A stretch of 64,000 nt of DNA from contig NZ_QQAY01000004.1 of assembly GCF_003350505.1 (NCBI RefSeq), positions 1 through 64,000 of the forward strand, read 5' to 3'. The translations under genes were made by a program, and so were the position numbers. The DNA is from Falsibacillus pallidus (GTDB taxonomy: Bacteria; Bacillota; Bacilli; Bacillales; DSM-25281). The notes under the pieces are model-generated. The model was given only the letters and a program-made list of their open reading frames with translations. It did no database searches and was not told where the DNA came from. Positions 54,222-63,453 of this stretch are shown here, piece by piece (within the stretch, counting starts at the first letter, position 1; the number at the start of each line of letters is the position of its first letter).

Positions 54222-55195
54222 GAAAGAAAATGCTTCAGGCATTCTCGGAATCTGATGGAGAATTTGTTTCAGGCCAAGCCCTGGCAGATTTTTTAGGATG
54301 CACGAGAACGGCTGTCTGGAAGCATATTGAAGAACTCAGGAGAGAAGGATTCGAGCTGGAGGCCGTTCGCAGAAAAGGCTACAGGATACTCCATGCACCT
54401 GACAAAGTGACAGAAAATGAGATTCGCTACGGATTGAATACAAAAAATCTTGGCCAGACCATTTATTATCAGGAATCCATTGATTCTACTCAAAAAAAAG
54501 CTCATCAATTGGCCTATGATAATTGTCCGGAGGGGACGCTTGTTATTGCAGAGGAACAGACAAGTGGAAGGGGAAGGATGACAAGGTCATGGCATTCCCC
54601 AAAGTATTCCGGCATATGGATGAGCATCATCCTCAGGCCAAATCTGCCTCCTCAGCAGGCGCCGCAGTTCACATTGCTGGCAGCTGTCGCTGTCGTTCAG
54701 GCATTGGAGGAAGTATGTGGGTTAAACCCGGAGATCAAATGGCCAAATGACATTTTAATAAACGGGAAGAAAGTAACGGGCATATTGACAGAACTCCAAG
54801 CAGAATCAGATAAAATCAATTCAATCATAATCGGCATCGGAATGAATGTGAATTCGAAGCAAGAAGACTTTCCAGAGGAATTGCAGAAAATCGCAACTTC
54901 AGTTGCAATCGAAAAAGGGAAAATCGTTTCACGGTCGAGCATTATCCAAAAAATCCTGGAAAAGCTTGAATTATATTATCATTTGTACATGGAAAAAGGT
55001 TTTGGGCCCATCAAACTGCTTTGGGAGGGCTATGCAATCAGTATCGGAAGAGAAATCATAGCCAGAACGATAACAGGTACGATTGAAGGAAAAGCAATTG
55101 GAATTACAAATGATGGAGTGCTGAAAATTGAGGATTCTTCAGGCCGAATACACGAGATTTACTCAGCTGATATTGAAATTCAAGGAAATAGTTGA
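54206..55195 (+). CDS. birA: Biotin-protein ligase and biotin operon repressor BirA
   Basis: A 329-residue bifunctional protein. The N-terminal winged helix (about 1-65, DFLGCTRTAVWKHIEELR) binds DNA; the ligase domain has the biotinyl-AMP loop GRGRMTRSW (about 118-126) and KWPNDILINGKKVTGIL (about 177-193). It attaches biotin to acetyl- and pyruvate carboxylase and represses biotin genes. GTG 54206 is the probable start, 11 bases after AAGGAG (54189-54194); the upstream GTG 54194 overlaps that site. It overlaps the cca end. Confidence 0.93.
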   Translation: MESPIRKKMLQAFSESDGEFVSGQALADFLGCTRTAVWKHIEELRREGFELEAVRRKGYRILHAPDKVTENEIRYGLNTKNLGQTIYYQESIDSTQKKAHQLAYDNCPEGTLVIAEEQTSGRGRMTRSWHSPKYSGIWMSIILRPNLPPQQAPQFTLLAAVAVVQALEEVCGLNPEIKWPNDILINGKKVTGILTELQAESDKINSIIIGIGMNVNSKQEDFPEELQKIATSVAIEKGKIVSRSSIIQKILEKLELYYHLYMEKGFGPIKLLWEGYAISIGREIIARTITGTIEGKAIGITNDGVLKIEDSSGRIHEIYSADIEIQGNS

Positions 55196-55215
55196 TAGTC
55201 ATAAACTCAAACTTC

Positions 55216-55390
55216 TGATATAATTTTTTTGGGCAGTATCATTTCATATGAGCTGCACCTTTAAGCAATTCGTTTTAAAACCAAAAAGTGAATAGTTCTG
55301 CCTTGATCTTTCATGACGGGGACAGAGGGTCGAAACAGATGATGAACAAGCACTAAGGGTCCTTCTGCCTATTTGGAGGGCCCTTTTTTT
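55216..55390 (+). promoter_or_regulatory. panB leader with promoter and terminator (candidate pan-type riboregulator)
   Basis: An extended -10 promoter TGATATAAT (TATAAT at 55219-55224) is followed by about 130 bases of leader and then an intrinsic terminator: AAGGGTCCTT (55355-55364) with the arm 55376-55385, then seven T residues. All this lies 60 bp before panB, so transcription can stop before the operon. GGGCAG at 55231-55236 can pair with CTGCC at about 55299-55303 or with the CTGCC in the terminator loop region, and TTCAT pairs with ATGAA around GGGTCGAAACAGATG. The position agrees with the 'pan' RNA motif reported upstream of panB in Firmicutes; I cannot confirm the motif by eye. Confidence 0.55.
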
Positions 55391-55449
55391 ATGAAATACA
55401 AGTCATTCATTTGCTTTTCGTCTCCTCTATTAAAAAAGGAGGAATGGAA

Positions 55450-56283
55450 ATGAAAAAGACGACTGATTTTTTGGCAATGAAAGAAAATGGAGAAAAGATC
55501 GCAATGCTTACAGCCTACGATTACCCATCTGCCAAATTGGCTGAAGAAGCGGGGATGGACATGATTCTCGTAGGGGATTCTTTGGGGATGGTTGTTCTTG
55601 GGTATGATTCAACGGTTCCGGTCACTTTGGATGATATGATTCACCATACGAAAGCTGTCAAAAGGGGAGCGAAGGATACGTTTATTGTCGCGGATATGCC
55701 GTTCATGACCTATCATTTGAATAGAGAAGAAACCATCAAGTCTGCAGCAGCGCTGATGCAGCAGGCTGGAGCCCATGCAGTCAAAGTAGAGGGTGGCGAC
55801 CATGTGATTGACATGATCCACTATATGACATCCAGCGGCATTCCCGTGGTGGCTCACTTAGGATTGACTCCTCAAACAGCCGGTGTTCTAGGAGGCTATA
55901 AAGTTCAAGGGAAAACGGCTGATGCAGCTGAAAAATTATTGAATGATGCCTTGAAATGTGAACAGGCTGGAGCCTTTGCACTTGTCCTTGAATGCATTCC
56001 AAAACAGCTTGCCCAAAAAATAGCAGCTGCATTGAAAATACCGGTGATTGGAATTGGTGCAGGACTTGAAACAGATGGACAGGTGCTGGTATTCCATGAT
56101 GTTGTTACATTTGGGGTCGAGCGAGTCCCTAAATTCGTGAAGCAATACGCAAATATCAACGAAAGCATCTTGAACGGCCTTCAACAATATGTAAAAGAAG
56201 TAAAGGATTGCGCCTTTCCTGAGGAGCGTCATACCTTCACAATGAAACAGGAAGAGCTGGCTGCACTTTATGGGGGGAAGTAA
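55450..56283 (+). CDS. panB: 3-Methyl-2-oxobutanoate hydroxymethyltransferase
   Basis: A 277-residue enzyme that makes ketopantoate from 2-oxoisovalerate and methylene-tetrahydrofolate. Signatures are [19 protein letters not shown] (about 17-35), [14 protein letters not shown] and [13 protein letters not shown] 55450 follows AAAGGAGG (55436-55443) and gives the B. subtilis length of 277; ATG 55444 touches the ribosome site. It is the first gene of panBCD. Confidence 0.97.
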   Translation: MKKTTDFLAMKENGEKIAMLTAYDYPSAKLAEEAGMDMILVGDSLGMVVLGYDSTVPVTLDDMIHHTKAVKRGAKDTFIVADMPFMTYHLNREETIKSAAALMQQAGAHAVKVEGGDHVIDMIHYMTSSGIPVVAHLGLTPQTAGVLGGYKVQGKTADAAEKLLNDALKCEQAGAFALVLECIPKQLAQKIAAALKIPVIGIGAGLETDGQVLVFHDVVTFGVERVPKFVKQYANINESILNGLQQYVKEVKDCAFPEERHTFTMKQEELAALYGGK

Positions 56284-56284
56284 A

Positions 56285-57136
56285 ATGAAAATCATTGCAA
56301 CTATTTCAGATCTTAAACAGCATTTGAAGAAAGAAAAAGTGAACGGAAGTACAATTGGCTTTGTTCCGACTATGGGTTTCCTTCATGAAGGGCATGTCTC
56401 TTTGATGGAAGCTTCCAAAAAAGAAAATGATGTTTCTGTCATCAGCATCTTCGTCAACCCGCTGCAATTTGGTCCAAACGAGGATTTTGAAAGCTACCCG
56501 AGAGACCTTGAAAGAGATGCCAGGATAGCAGAAAACGCAGGCGTTGATTTCCTTTTTGCACCGCTGCCTGAAGAAATGTACCCCGCTCGGCCTTCCATTT
56601 CCATACATGTAAAAGATCGTGTGGATGTCCTTTGCGGAAGTAAGAGAGAAGGCCATTTTGATGGAGTAGCAGCTGTTTTGACAAAACTGTTCAATATTGT
56701 TCAGCCTGACCGGGTCTATTTCGGGCTGAAGGATGCCCAGCAGGTAGCAGTAGTCGATGGACTAATCAATGACTTCAATATTCCAGTGGAGCTGCGCGCC
56801 ATGCCTACGATAAGAGAAGAAGATGGATTAGCCAAGAGTTCGAGGAATGTAAGGTTATCCCCCGACGAAAGAGAAATGGCTCCTGTCATATACCAGTCAT
56901 TGAAATGGGCAGAAGAGGCTGCCAAAAATGGAGTTGGTGATGAGGCTGCACTGATCAGTGGCATCAAGGAAAGAATAGAGAACGAAACAAGCGGAGAGAT
57001 AGACTATATTGAAATCTATTCCTATCCATCCTTAAAAAAAATGGATGTGTTGGAAGGGAAATTCATTATTGCCGCAGCAGTGAAGTTTTCAGATGCAAGA
57101 TTAATTGACAATATTATTATTTCAGCAGGGGCTTAA
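56285..57136 (+). CDS. panC: Pantothenate synthetase
   Basis: A 283-residue ATP-dependent ligase joining pantoate and beta-alanine. The nucleotide-binding motif PTMGFLHEGHVSLM is at about 24-37 and the KSSRNVRLS motif (KMSKS-like) near 180-188; FGLKDAQQ is also conserved. ATG 56285 is one base after the panB stop codon, with GGGGGG as ribosome site. Second gene of the panBCD operon. Confidence 0.97.
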   Translation: MKIIATISDLKQHLKKEKVNGSTIGFVPTMGFLHEGHVSLMEASKKENDVSVISIFVNPLQFGPNEDFESYPRDLERDARIAENAGVDFLFAPLPEEMYPARPSISIHVKDRVDVLCGSKREGHFDGVAAVLTKLFNIVQPDRVYFGLKDAQQVAVVDGLINDFNIPVELRAMPTIREEDGLAKSSRNVRLSPDEREMAPVIYQSLKWAEEAAKNGVGDEAALISGIKERIENETSGEIDYIEIYSYPSLKKMDVLEGKFIIAAAVKFSDARLIDNIIISAGA

Positions 57137-57148
57137 GGAGGAAGAAGA

Positions 57149-57535
57149 ATGTTCCGTACAGTAATGAATGGAAAAATCCATCGTGCAACAGTCACAGAAG
57201 CAAATCTAAACTATGTCGGCAGTATAACCATTGATGAGGATATCCTTGATGCAGTAGGAATGGCGCCAAATGAAAAGGTGCAAATTGTCAATAACAATAA
57301 TGGTGCAAGATTTGAGACATATATTATTGCAGGGCAAAGGGGAAGCGGAGTAGTCTGCCTTAATGGGGCAGCTGCACGCCTTGTACATGTTGGAGACATC
57401 GTCATCATCATTTCATATGCACTTGTGGCAAATGAACAAGTAAGATCTCATAAACCTAAAGTAGCCATAATGAATGAAAAAAATCAAATCATTGAAATGA
57501 TATCCCACGAACCGGAAGCAACCATTATCGGTTGA
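57149..57535 (+). CDS. panD: Aspartate 1-decarboxylase (proenzyme)
   Basis: A 128-residue pyruvoyl enzyme that makes beta-alanine from aspartate. The self-cleavage site is G24-S25 in [10 protein letters not shown], after which Ser25 becomes the pyruvoyl group. RHATVTEA-like [11 protein letters not shown] precedes it, and [17 protein letters not shown] is the active-site loop. The length is that of the family (127). Last gene of panBCD, with AAGGAGGAAG as ribosome site. Confidence 0.97.
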   Translation: MFRTVMNGKIHRATVTEANLNYVGSITIDEDILDAVGMAPNEKVQIVNNNNGARFETYIIAGQRGSGVVCLNGAAARLVHVGDIVIIISYALVANEQVRSHKPKVAIMNEKNQIIEMISHEPEATIIG

Positions 57536-57559
57536 TTTCCGGAAAGTAGTCCACTCCTT

Positions 57560-57590
57560 AAAGGCTTCCAAGTGAAGCCTTTTTATTTTT
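57560..57590 (+). terminator. Terminator after panBCD
   Basis: AAAGGCTTC (57560-57568) pairs with GAAGCCTTT (57574-57582), followed by T-rich sequence. Confidence 0.82.
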
Positions 57591-57667
57591 GTAAGAAAGG
57601 GTGATATAATTCGAAGTATGTTAAAATGAAACGGCTATTAGATAGAGAATTAAAAGGTGTGAGAAGC

Positions 57668-60469
57668 ATGTCGCAAAAATTTGTCGTGGTGGATCTGGAA
57701 ACAACAGGGAATGCACCTAAAAGAGGAGACCGAATCATTCAATTATCTGCAGTCGTTATGCAGGATGATGTAATATTGGAGCAATTCACTTCTTTTGTGA
57801 ATCCCCTTCATCCCATTCCACCCTTTATAACTGAACTGACTGGCATTGATGATCAGATGGTCAAAGATGCTCCATTGTTTGAGGAAATCGCTGAAAAAGT
57901 CTCTTCGTTGTTGGAGGGAGCTGTCTTTACTGCCCATAATGTGAGCTTCGACCTTGGCTTTTTGCAAAATGAGCTGGAGGAAGCAGGATATGCTCCATTT
58001 ATCGGGCCTTCATTGGATACAGTAGAACTTTCAAAAGTCGTTTATCCAACAGCAGACAGCTATAAATTGACTGAGCTGTCCGAGGGATTTTCGTTAAGCC
58101 ATGATCAGCCGCATCGAGCAGACAGTGATGCTTATGCCACTGCATTATTATTAAATCGCCTTACAGCTAAATTAAGGGATTTGCCGATTGTAACGCTGGA
58201 GTCTTTGCTAAATCTGTCTTATCACCTTAAAAGTGATGTTTCAAAGGTAATCAATGAAATCATCGGTGAAAAAAGACATCACATTGAGAATCTTCCCCCT
58301 CACCTGGAGGTATTCAGAGGGATGGCGCTCTTAAAGAAAAACAGCTCCCAACTACCTGATGTTTCAGGAAGCATCGCATATCCAAAAGTGGAAAGCGAAA
58401 AAGAAGAACTATTGAGTAATGTGAATCCTCTTTTCGAAAAAAGATCAGGACAGTTCCAAATGATGGATGCAATAATGGAATCGTTCCTAGAAGAAAGACA
58501 TGCAGTTATTGAGGCGGGGACTGGAATCGGGAAGTCAATTGCCTATCTGATGCCATGCATCTTCTTTTCACTACAAACTAATAATAAGGTAGTAATCAGT
58601 ACATATACGAATCAATTGCAGGACCAATTGATGAATAAAGAGATAACTGCACTGGAAAAAGGGTATGGGTCCTCTTTTCGCACTGCACTTTTAAAAGGCA
58701 GGAGCCACTATATCCATCTGCTTAAATTCGAATATTCCTTAAAGGAACAGGAGTATCAGTACGATTCCGTTCTCTCTAAAATGCAAATGCTGGTATGGCT
58801 GACAGAGACGGAAACCGGGGACCTTGAGGAACTGAATTTAACAAGCGGCGGCAGGCTTTTCAGCAATCGGATTAAACATGATGGGTGGTATATGTCAAAA
58901 GAAAAGGATCCATGGATTGAGCGTGACTTTTATTTGCATGCAAGGAAAAGAGCAGATGATGCCAATATCATCATCACGAATCATTCCATGCTCATGAGTG
59001 ATGCCATGAATCAGAATGACTTGCTCCCGCAATACGATTTCCTTGTCATAGATGAGGCTCATCATTTAGAAAAAGCAGCCAAGAATCACTCAGGGATTTC
59101 ACTTGATTATATCGGCTTGAAATTTTTGATCGGACAATTAGGTACGAGTGAAAGAAAACAGCTATTTTCTAAGCTTGAGTCGGTATTACAAAAACTTTCT
59201 ATCAGCCCGGCAGTCCATGCCTTTGAAATCGACCATCATTTATCAAATCTAGACCAGGATTTAGATGACTTATTTTCTGTCCTTTCGCAAATTGTCAGCA
59301 AAAAGGATAAAAGCAGGCAGCATATGCAAAAAGTGACAATCCGCATGAATGAAGAATTGAGCAAGCAAAGAATCTGGCAGTCAGCCGTTCATTGTGCGGA
59401 AAGGGTTCGGTCTGAACTTAAGCATATCAGGGTGGAACTAGAAAAAAGACTTCAATTGCTTAGCTCCGAGGAAAAGAAATTAAGTACAGAGGAAAAAGCA
59501 TTTTTAGAGGAAATGCACAGCTTCCTGCTTGAATGGGCAGCAATGGAGGATAACCTTGTAAAAATAATAATAAGGCCGTCTACGGAAATTGTTGCCTGGA
59601 TGGAAGCAGACCTCAAATCGATTCCAAATAGTATATTGCTGTCAGGCAAGCCAGTATCATTGCAAAAACCATTGAATGAAAGGCTTTTTACTCAGAAAAA
59701 AAGCATCGTCATGACATCCGCATCGTTGTCAGTTGATGGATCATTTGATTATTTTATGAATGAAATCGGTTTGGAAGAGCAAGGTGTATTGAAGCTCCAA
59801 CTTTCTTCACCCTTTCAATTTGAAAAAATGGCGAAGCTTGTTGTGCCCAGGGATATTCCTGATATAAAAACGGTTCCGATGCAGCATTATATAGATGCAA
59901 TCAGCAATTATATCATTGGACTGGCACAAGCAACCAAGGGAAGGATGCTCATTCTTTTTACTTCCTACGATATGTTGAAGAGAACGTATAACCTGATTAA
60001 GGACAGTGGGATTCTTGAGGATTTCATTTTAATGGCTCAAGGGATTTCCGGCGGAAGCAGGACCAGGTTGACAAAGAACTTTCAAAAATTTGATAAAGCA
60101 ATATTGTTTGGCACCAATAGTTTTTGGGAAGGTGTAGATATCCCCGGGGAAGATTTATCATGTCTAGTCATTGTGAGACTGCCGTTTTCACCTCCGGATG
60201 AACCACTGGTCCAGGCAAAAAATGAACAGTTGAAAAGCAATGGGGTCAATCCTTTTACAGCCTCTGCTTTGCCAGAAGCCATTCTTCGGTTCAAGCAGGG
60301 ATTTGGTAGGTTGATCAGGGGGAATGAGGATAGGGGCATAGTCATTGTATTTGACAGGAGGATCGTTACAACTTCCTATGGCAAGTCATTCATTTCTTCC
60401 ATTCCACGAATCCCTCTTATACAAGCGGAGCTGGATGAAATCACCGATCTTATCGAAGAGTGGCTTTGA
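57668..60469 (+). CDS. dinG: DinG-type helicase fused to DEDDh exonuclease
   Basis: A 933-residue protein. The N-terminal exonuclease domain (about 1-170) has D9 and E11 in VVDLETTG, AHNVSFDLGFL (third Asp) and HRADSDAYATA (His and last Asp), the DEDDh set. The helicase part has Walker A EAGTGIGKSIAYLMP, DEAHHLEKAAK and late motifs QGFGRLIRG. The iron-sulfur cysteines found in E. coli DinG are not evident, as in other Firmicutes, where the protein is reported to work as a 3'-5' exonuclease. ATG 57668 follows AAGGTGTGAG; ATG 57626 has no ribosome site. Confidence 0.94.
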   Translation: MSQKFVVVDLETTGNAPKRGDRIIQLSAVVMQDDVILEQFTSFVNPLHPIPPFITELTGIDDQMVKDAPLFEEIAEKVSSLLEGAVFTAHNVSFDLGFLQNELEEAGYAPFIGPSLDTVELSKVVYPTADSYKLTELSEGFSLSHDQPHRADSDAYATALLLNRLTAKLRDLPIVTLESLLNLSYHLKSDVSKVINEIIGEKRHHIENLPPHLEVFRGMALLKKNSSQLPDVSGSIAYPKVESEKEELLSNVNPLFEKRSGQFQMMDAIMESFLEERHAVIEAGTGIGKSIAYLMPCIFFSLQTNNKVVISTYTNQLQDQLMNKEITALEKGYGSSFRTALLKGRSHYIHLLKFEYSLKEQEYQYDSVLSKMQMLVWLTETETGDLEELNLTSGGRLFSNRIKHDGWYMSKEKDPWIERDFYLHARKRADDANIIITNHSMLMSDAMNQNDLLPQYDFLVIDEAHHLEKAAKNHSGISLDYIGLKFLIGQLGTSERKQLFSKLESVLQKLSISPAVHAFEIDHHLSNLDQDLDDLFSVLSQIVSKKDKSRQHMQKVTIRMNEELSKQRIWQSAVHCAERVRSELKHIRVELEKRLQLLSSEEKKLSTEEKAFLEEMHSFLLEWAAMEDNLVKIIIRPSTEIVAWMEADLKSIPNSILLSGKPVSLQKPLNERLFTQKKSIVMTSASLSVDGSFDYFMNEIGLEEQGVLKLQLSSPFQFEKMAKLVVPRDIPDIKTVPMQHYIDAISNYIIGLAQATKGRMLILFTSYDMLKRTYNLIKDSGILEDFILMAQGISGGSRTRLTKNFQKFDKAILFGTNSFWEGVDIPGEDLSCLVIVRLPFSPPDEPLVQAKNEQLKSNGVNPFTASALPEAILRFKQGFGRLIRGNEDRGIVIVFDRRIVTTSYGKSFISSIPRIPLIQAELDEITDLIEEWL

Positions 60470-60489
60470 CTCTTAGGAAATAAAAAAAT

Positions 60490-60510
60490 ACGCTGCTGAT
60501 AGAGCAGCGT
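60490..60510. terminator. Hairpin after dinG
   Basis: ACGCTGCT (60490-60497) and AGCAGCGT (60503-60510) form a perfect stem with a five-base loop. The seven-A run lies before it, so as a terminator it is best formed on the minus strand; on the plus strand the next T run starts 20 bases later (60531). Confidence 0.5.
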
Positions 60511-60614
60511 GAACGAGTGTGGATTAGAATTTTTTTTTGTGAAACGACACCAATATTATAATCGGTTGGATTTAAATTTGCGTTATAATGTTTAAGTGAG
60601 TGTTTCAGTACCAT

Positions 60615-60653
60615 TATTGTTGCCGATGCGTTTATGGCCTATTAGTAACAATA
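60615..60653 (+). promoter_or_regulatory. Stem-loop upstream of ypmA
   Basis: TATTGTT (60615-60621) pairs with AACAATA (60647-60653), with an inner GCC/GGC stem (60622-60624, 60636-60638). A TATAAT at about 60592 lies before it. Together they suggest a short structured leader for ypmA-ypmB-aspB. Confidence 0.35.
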
Positions 60654-60677
60654 TTTGTTTAATGAGGAGGAACTTTT

Positions 60678-60848
60678 ATGGAGAGTAAAATCGAAATATT
60701 ATCAACAGTCAGGATCGAAAATAATCCCGATTTATATAAAATTGTGGACGCCTTGAATCGCACCCTTAAGCAAAAAGATCTGATGTTTGGACTTGCATTG
60801 GATCCAGATGATCAGAATACTGCAGTCTTTACGATTTATCGTACATAG
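60678..60848 (+). CDS. ypmA: Small conserved protein YpmA
   Basis: A 56-residue acidic protein (MESKIEILSTVRIENNPDLY at its start, ending FTIYRT) with no membrane segment. It matches YpmA of Bacillus in exact length and in its place between dinG and ypmB. GAGGAGG lies eight bases before ATG 60678. The function is unknown. ypmB begins 11 bp downstream. Confidence 0.88.
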   Translation: MESKIEILSTVRIENNPDLYKIVDALNRTLKQKDLMFGLALDPDDQNTAVFTIYRT

Positions 60849-60859
60849 GGAGCAGGCAA

Positions 60860-61336
60860 TTGAAAAAATGGATTCTGATTATTATTGTCTTTTTAGTTAT
60901 CATCATGGGGTTTGCAATAAGTTTATATCTATATGGGCATAAACCTTATAGCAAGGCTGAAAAAACAGCTGTTGAGACAGCAGAAAATTCAGCCGGAATC
61001 AAGGAAGTTGAGCAATTTTATCTTTATAACGGAAGCAGTACCTACTATACGGTTGTAGGAAAAGATGCGGATGGAACAAAAAAGGCAGTATTCATACCTG
61101 AAAATAAAAAACATGATTTGGTAGAAGTGGATTGGGCAGATGGAATTTCCAAAAAGGAAGCCCTCAATAAACTAAAAGAAGAGAAGACACCAAGAAAAAT
61201 CCTTGGAGTAAGACTGGGCATGGAAGATGTTGGGCCAGTTTGGGAAATATCTTATTTGGATGATGAAAAGGATTTGAATTATTTCTATATTGTTTTCAAA
61301 TCAGGTGAATGGTGGAAGAAAATCGAAAATATTTAA
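60860..61336 (+). CDS. ypmB: Membrane-anchored protein YpmB (PepSY-like, DUF5590)
   Basis: A 158-residue protein with an N-terminal membrane helix (about 2-24, WILIIIVFLVIIMGFAISLY) and an extracytoplasmic part with two PepSY-like repeats (about 35-90 and 95-155; the second begins SKKEALNKLKEEKTPRKILG). The start is TTG 60860 after AGGGAGCAGG. The role is unknown. It lies between ypmA and aspB, as in B. subtilis. Confidence 0.87.
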   Translation: MKKWILIIIVFLVIIMGFAISLYLYGHKPYSKAEKTAVETAENSAGIKEVEQFYLYNGSSTYYTVVGKDADGTKKAVFIPENKKHDLVEVDWADGISKKEALNKLKEEKTPRKILGVRLGMEDVGPVWEISYLDDEKDLNYFYIVFKSGEWWKKIENI

Positions 61337-61352
61337 TGAGGAGGACTTTTTC

Positions 61353-62549
61353 GTGGATATTAGATTGGCTGAACGTGTTAAAGCATTGACTCCTTCTACA
61401 ACCTTGGCAATTACGGCCAAGGCAAAAGAAATGAAGGCAAAAGGAATCGACGTAATTGGACTGGGAGCGGGTGAACCGGATTTCAATACACCTCAGCACA
61501 TCATTGATGCTGCCTTCCAATCCATGAATGAAGGCCAGACAAAGTATACGCCCGCCGGAGGACTTCCAGCGCTTAAAGATGCCATCATAGCAAAGTTGAA
61601 AGACGATCAGGGGCTTTCTTACGATAGAAACGAAATTATGGTGTCAAGTGGAGCGAAACATGCGCTTTATACGCTTTTTCAAGTGATTTTAGATGAAAAT
61701 GATGAAGTCATCATTCCGATTCCTTACTGGGTCAGCTACCCTGAACAGGTGAAGCTTGCAGGAGGAAAGCCTGTCTATATTGACGGAAAAGAGTCGAATG
61801 GCTATAAAATAACAGCCGAGCAGCTTCAAACTGCGATAAGTGAACGGACAAAAGCATTGATTTTGAATTCACCGAGCAACCCAACGGGTATGATCTATTC
61901 CAAGTTCGAGCTTGAAGCCATAGCAGAAGTTTGCTTGAAAAATAATATTTTAATCATTTCTGATGAGATTTATGAAAAGCTTGTATATGGGAGCAGCCGT
62001 CATATTTCCATTGCTGAGCTTTCACCGGAGATCAAGGATCAGACCATCATCATCAACGGTGTATCCAAATCACATTCCATGACTGGTTGGAGGATCGGAT
62101 ATGCTGCAGGAAACAAAGCTGTCATTAAAGCGATGACGGATTTAGCAAGTCATTCTACATCCAATCCCACGACAACATCCCAATACGGTGCCATTGCAGC
62201 ATATATGGGAACACAAAGTCCTGTGGAAGAGATGAGGGAAGCCTTCGAGAAGAGACTCGAAATCGTTTATGATAAGTTAATTGCCATTCCAGGAATAACA
62301 TGTTTAAAACCACAAGGTGCTTTCTATTTATTCCCCAATGTCAAAGAAGCTGCCTTGAAAACGGGTTATCAAAATGTGGATGAGTTTGCAGCTGCTCTTT
62401 TGGAAGAGGCAAAAGTTGCAGTCATTCCAGGATCAGGATTCGGCTCGCCGGACAACATTCGCCTCTCCTATGCCACTTCATTAGATTTATTAGAAGCAGC
62501 AGTGGAACGGATCCACACCTTTGTAGATTCGAAATTAGTCAAAAGCTGA
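61353..62549 (+). CDS. aspB: Aspartate aminotransferase
   Basis: A 398-residue pyridoxal phosphate enzyme of class I that interconverts aspartate and oxaloacetate. LGAGEPDFNTPQHI, SPSNPTGMIY and the Schiff-base lysine region NGVSKSHSMTGWRIGY are present, with the substrate-carboxylate Arg near the C-terminal segment DNIRLSYATSL. The start is GTG 61353 with GAGGAGGAC upstream; longer reading into ypmB is not supported. In B. subtilis asnS follows; here a terminator and then dnaD follow. Confidence 0.96.
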   Translation: MDIRLAERVKALTPSTTLAITAKAKEMKAKGIDVIGLGAGEPDFNTPQHIIDAAFQSMNEGQTKYTPAGGLPALKDAIIAKLKDDQGLSYDRNEIMVSSGAKHALYTLFQVILDENDEVIIPIPYWVSYPEQVKLAGGKPVYIDGKESNGYKITAEQLQTAISERTKALILNSPSNPTGMIYSKFELEAIAEVCLKNNILIISDEIYEKLVYGSSRHISIAELSPEIKDQTIIINGVSKSHSMTGWRIGYAAGNKAVIKAMTDLASHSTSNPTTTSQYGAIAAYMGTQSPVEEMREAFEKRLEIVYDKLIAIPGITCLKPQGAFYLFPNVKEAALKTGYQNVDEFAAALLEEAKVAVIPGSGFGSPDNIRLSYATSLDLLEAAVERIHTFVDSKLVKS

Positions 62550-62602
62550 CCGTTTAAGGGAAATTATGGGGGAGTGCATCCCATTCCGCCTGAAATCTTA
62601 AG

Positions 62603-62633
62603 ACTTCCATCATTCATTTGGTGGGAGTTTTTT
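62603..62633 (+). terminator. Terminator after aspB
   Basis: ACTTCCATCA (62603-62612) pairs with TGGTGGGAGT (62619-62628) with G-T pairs, then T residues. Confidence 0.75.
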
Positions 62634-62713
62634 CATGATGGGAATTTGCAACTAATGTTGCCATCCCATTTCTAAAGCGTCCATGCTATACTGAAAGGGA
62701 GGTGTCGTCTAGT

Positions 62714-63415
62714 ATGGAAAAAGATATTTTATTAGCTTGGATAGAAGAAGGAACAGTTAATATTCCTTCAATCCTTTTTACAAATTATAAAAGAATGGGT
62801 CTTAATGAGACGGATATCATGTTGATCTTGCAGGTATATTCCTTTCAAAATAAAGGTAACTCCTTTCCGACGCCTGAAGAATTGTCTTCCAATATGACCA
62901 TTACATCGGGAGAATGTGCGTCCATCTTAAGAAAACTTGTTCAACAAGGATTTATTTCGATAGAAGAAGGAAATACGACAGAGGATATATTATTTGAAAA
63001 ATATTCATTAAAGCCTTTGTGGCTGAAACTTTTGGATTGCTTGCAGGAAGAAAAAAAGCAATCGCAGCGTCAACAAAGCAGCTTCAATGAAAATGAGCTT
63101 TATACAATATTCGAGAAAGAGTTCGGACGTCCACTATCACCGTTGGAATGCGAAACACTTGGGATGTGGATGGATCAAGATCATCATGATGCTGTCATAA
63201 TAAAAGCAGCTCTTAAGGAATCGGTTATTTCTGGAAAGTTGAATTTCCGTTATATCGATCGAATTCTCTTTGAATGGAAAAAGAATGGTATTGAAACAAT
63301 TGAACAAGCCAGAAAACATGGAGAGAAATTCAGGGGCAGTTCTCGAAAAGGACCAATCGAATACGAAAAAACTTCTTCGAATACAGTGCCGTTCTACAAT
63401 TGGCTGGAGCAATAG
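62714..63415 (+). CDS. dnaD: DNA replication initiation protein DnaD
   Basis: A 233-residue primosome protein that acts with DnaA, DnaB and DnaI at oriC and in PriA-dependent restart. The N-terminal winged helix (about 1-98, with FPTPEELSSNMTITSGECA) is followed by the DDBH2 domain (about 125-200), which ends in the family motif YIDRILFEWKKNGI; the C-terminus VPFYNWLEQ is conserved. ATG 62714 follows GGGAGGTG; the in-frame GTG 62702 overlaps that site. nth follows 38 bp later. Confidence 0.95.
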   Translation: MEKDILLAWIEEGTVNIPSILFTNYKRMGLNETDIMLILQVYSFQNKGNSFPTPEELSSNMTITSGECASILRKLVQQGFISIEEGNTTEDILFEKYSLKPLWLKLLDCLQEEKKQSQRQQSSFNENELYTIFEKEFGRPLSPLECETLGMWMDQDHHDAVIIKAALKESVISGKLNFRYIDRILFEWKKNGIETIEQARKHGEKFRGSSRKGPIEYEKTSSNTVPFYNWLEQ

Positions 63416-63453
63416 CCGCTGTTGCCGGAAGGATGAACTTAAGGTGATTATCA

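Noticed and set aside
55230-55390. T-box leader before panB
   Set aside because: The conserved T-box sequence (AGGGTGGNACCGCG) and specifier loop features are not seen; AGGGTCC is only part of the terminator stem, and panBCD is not a usual T-box target.
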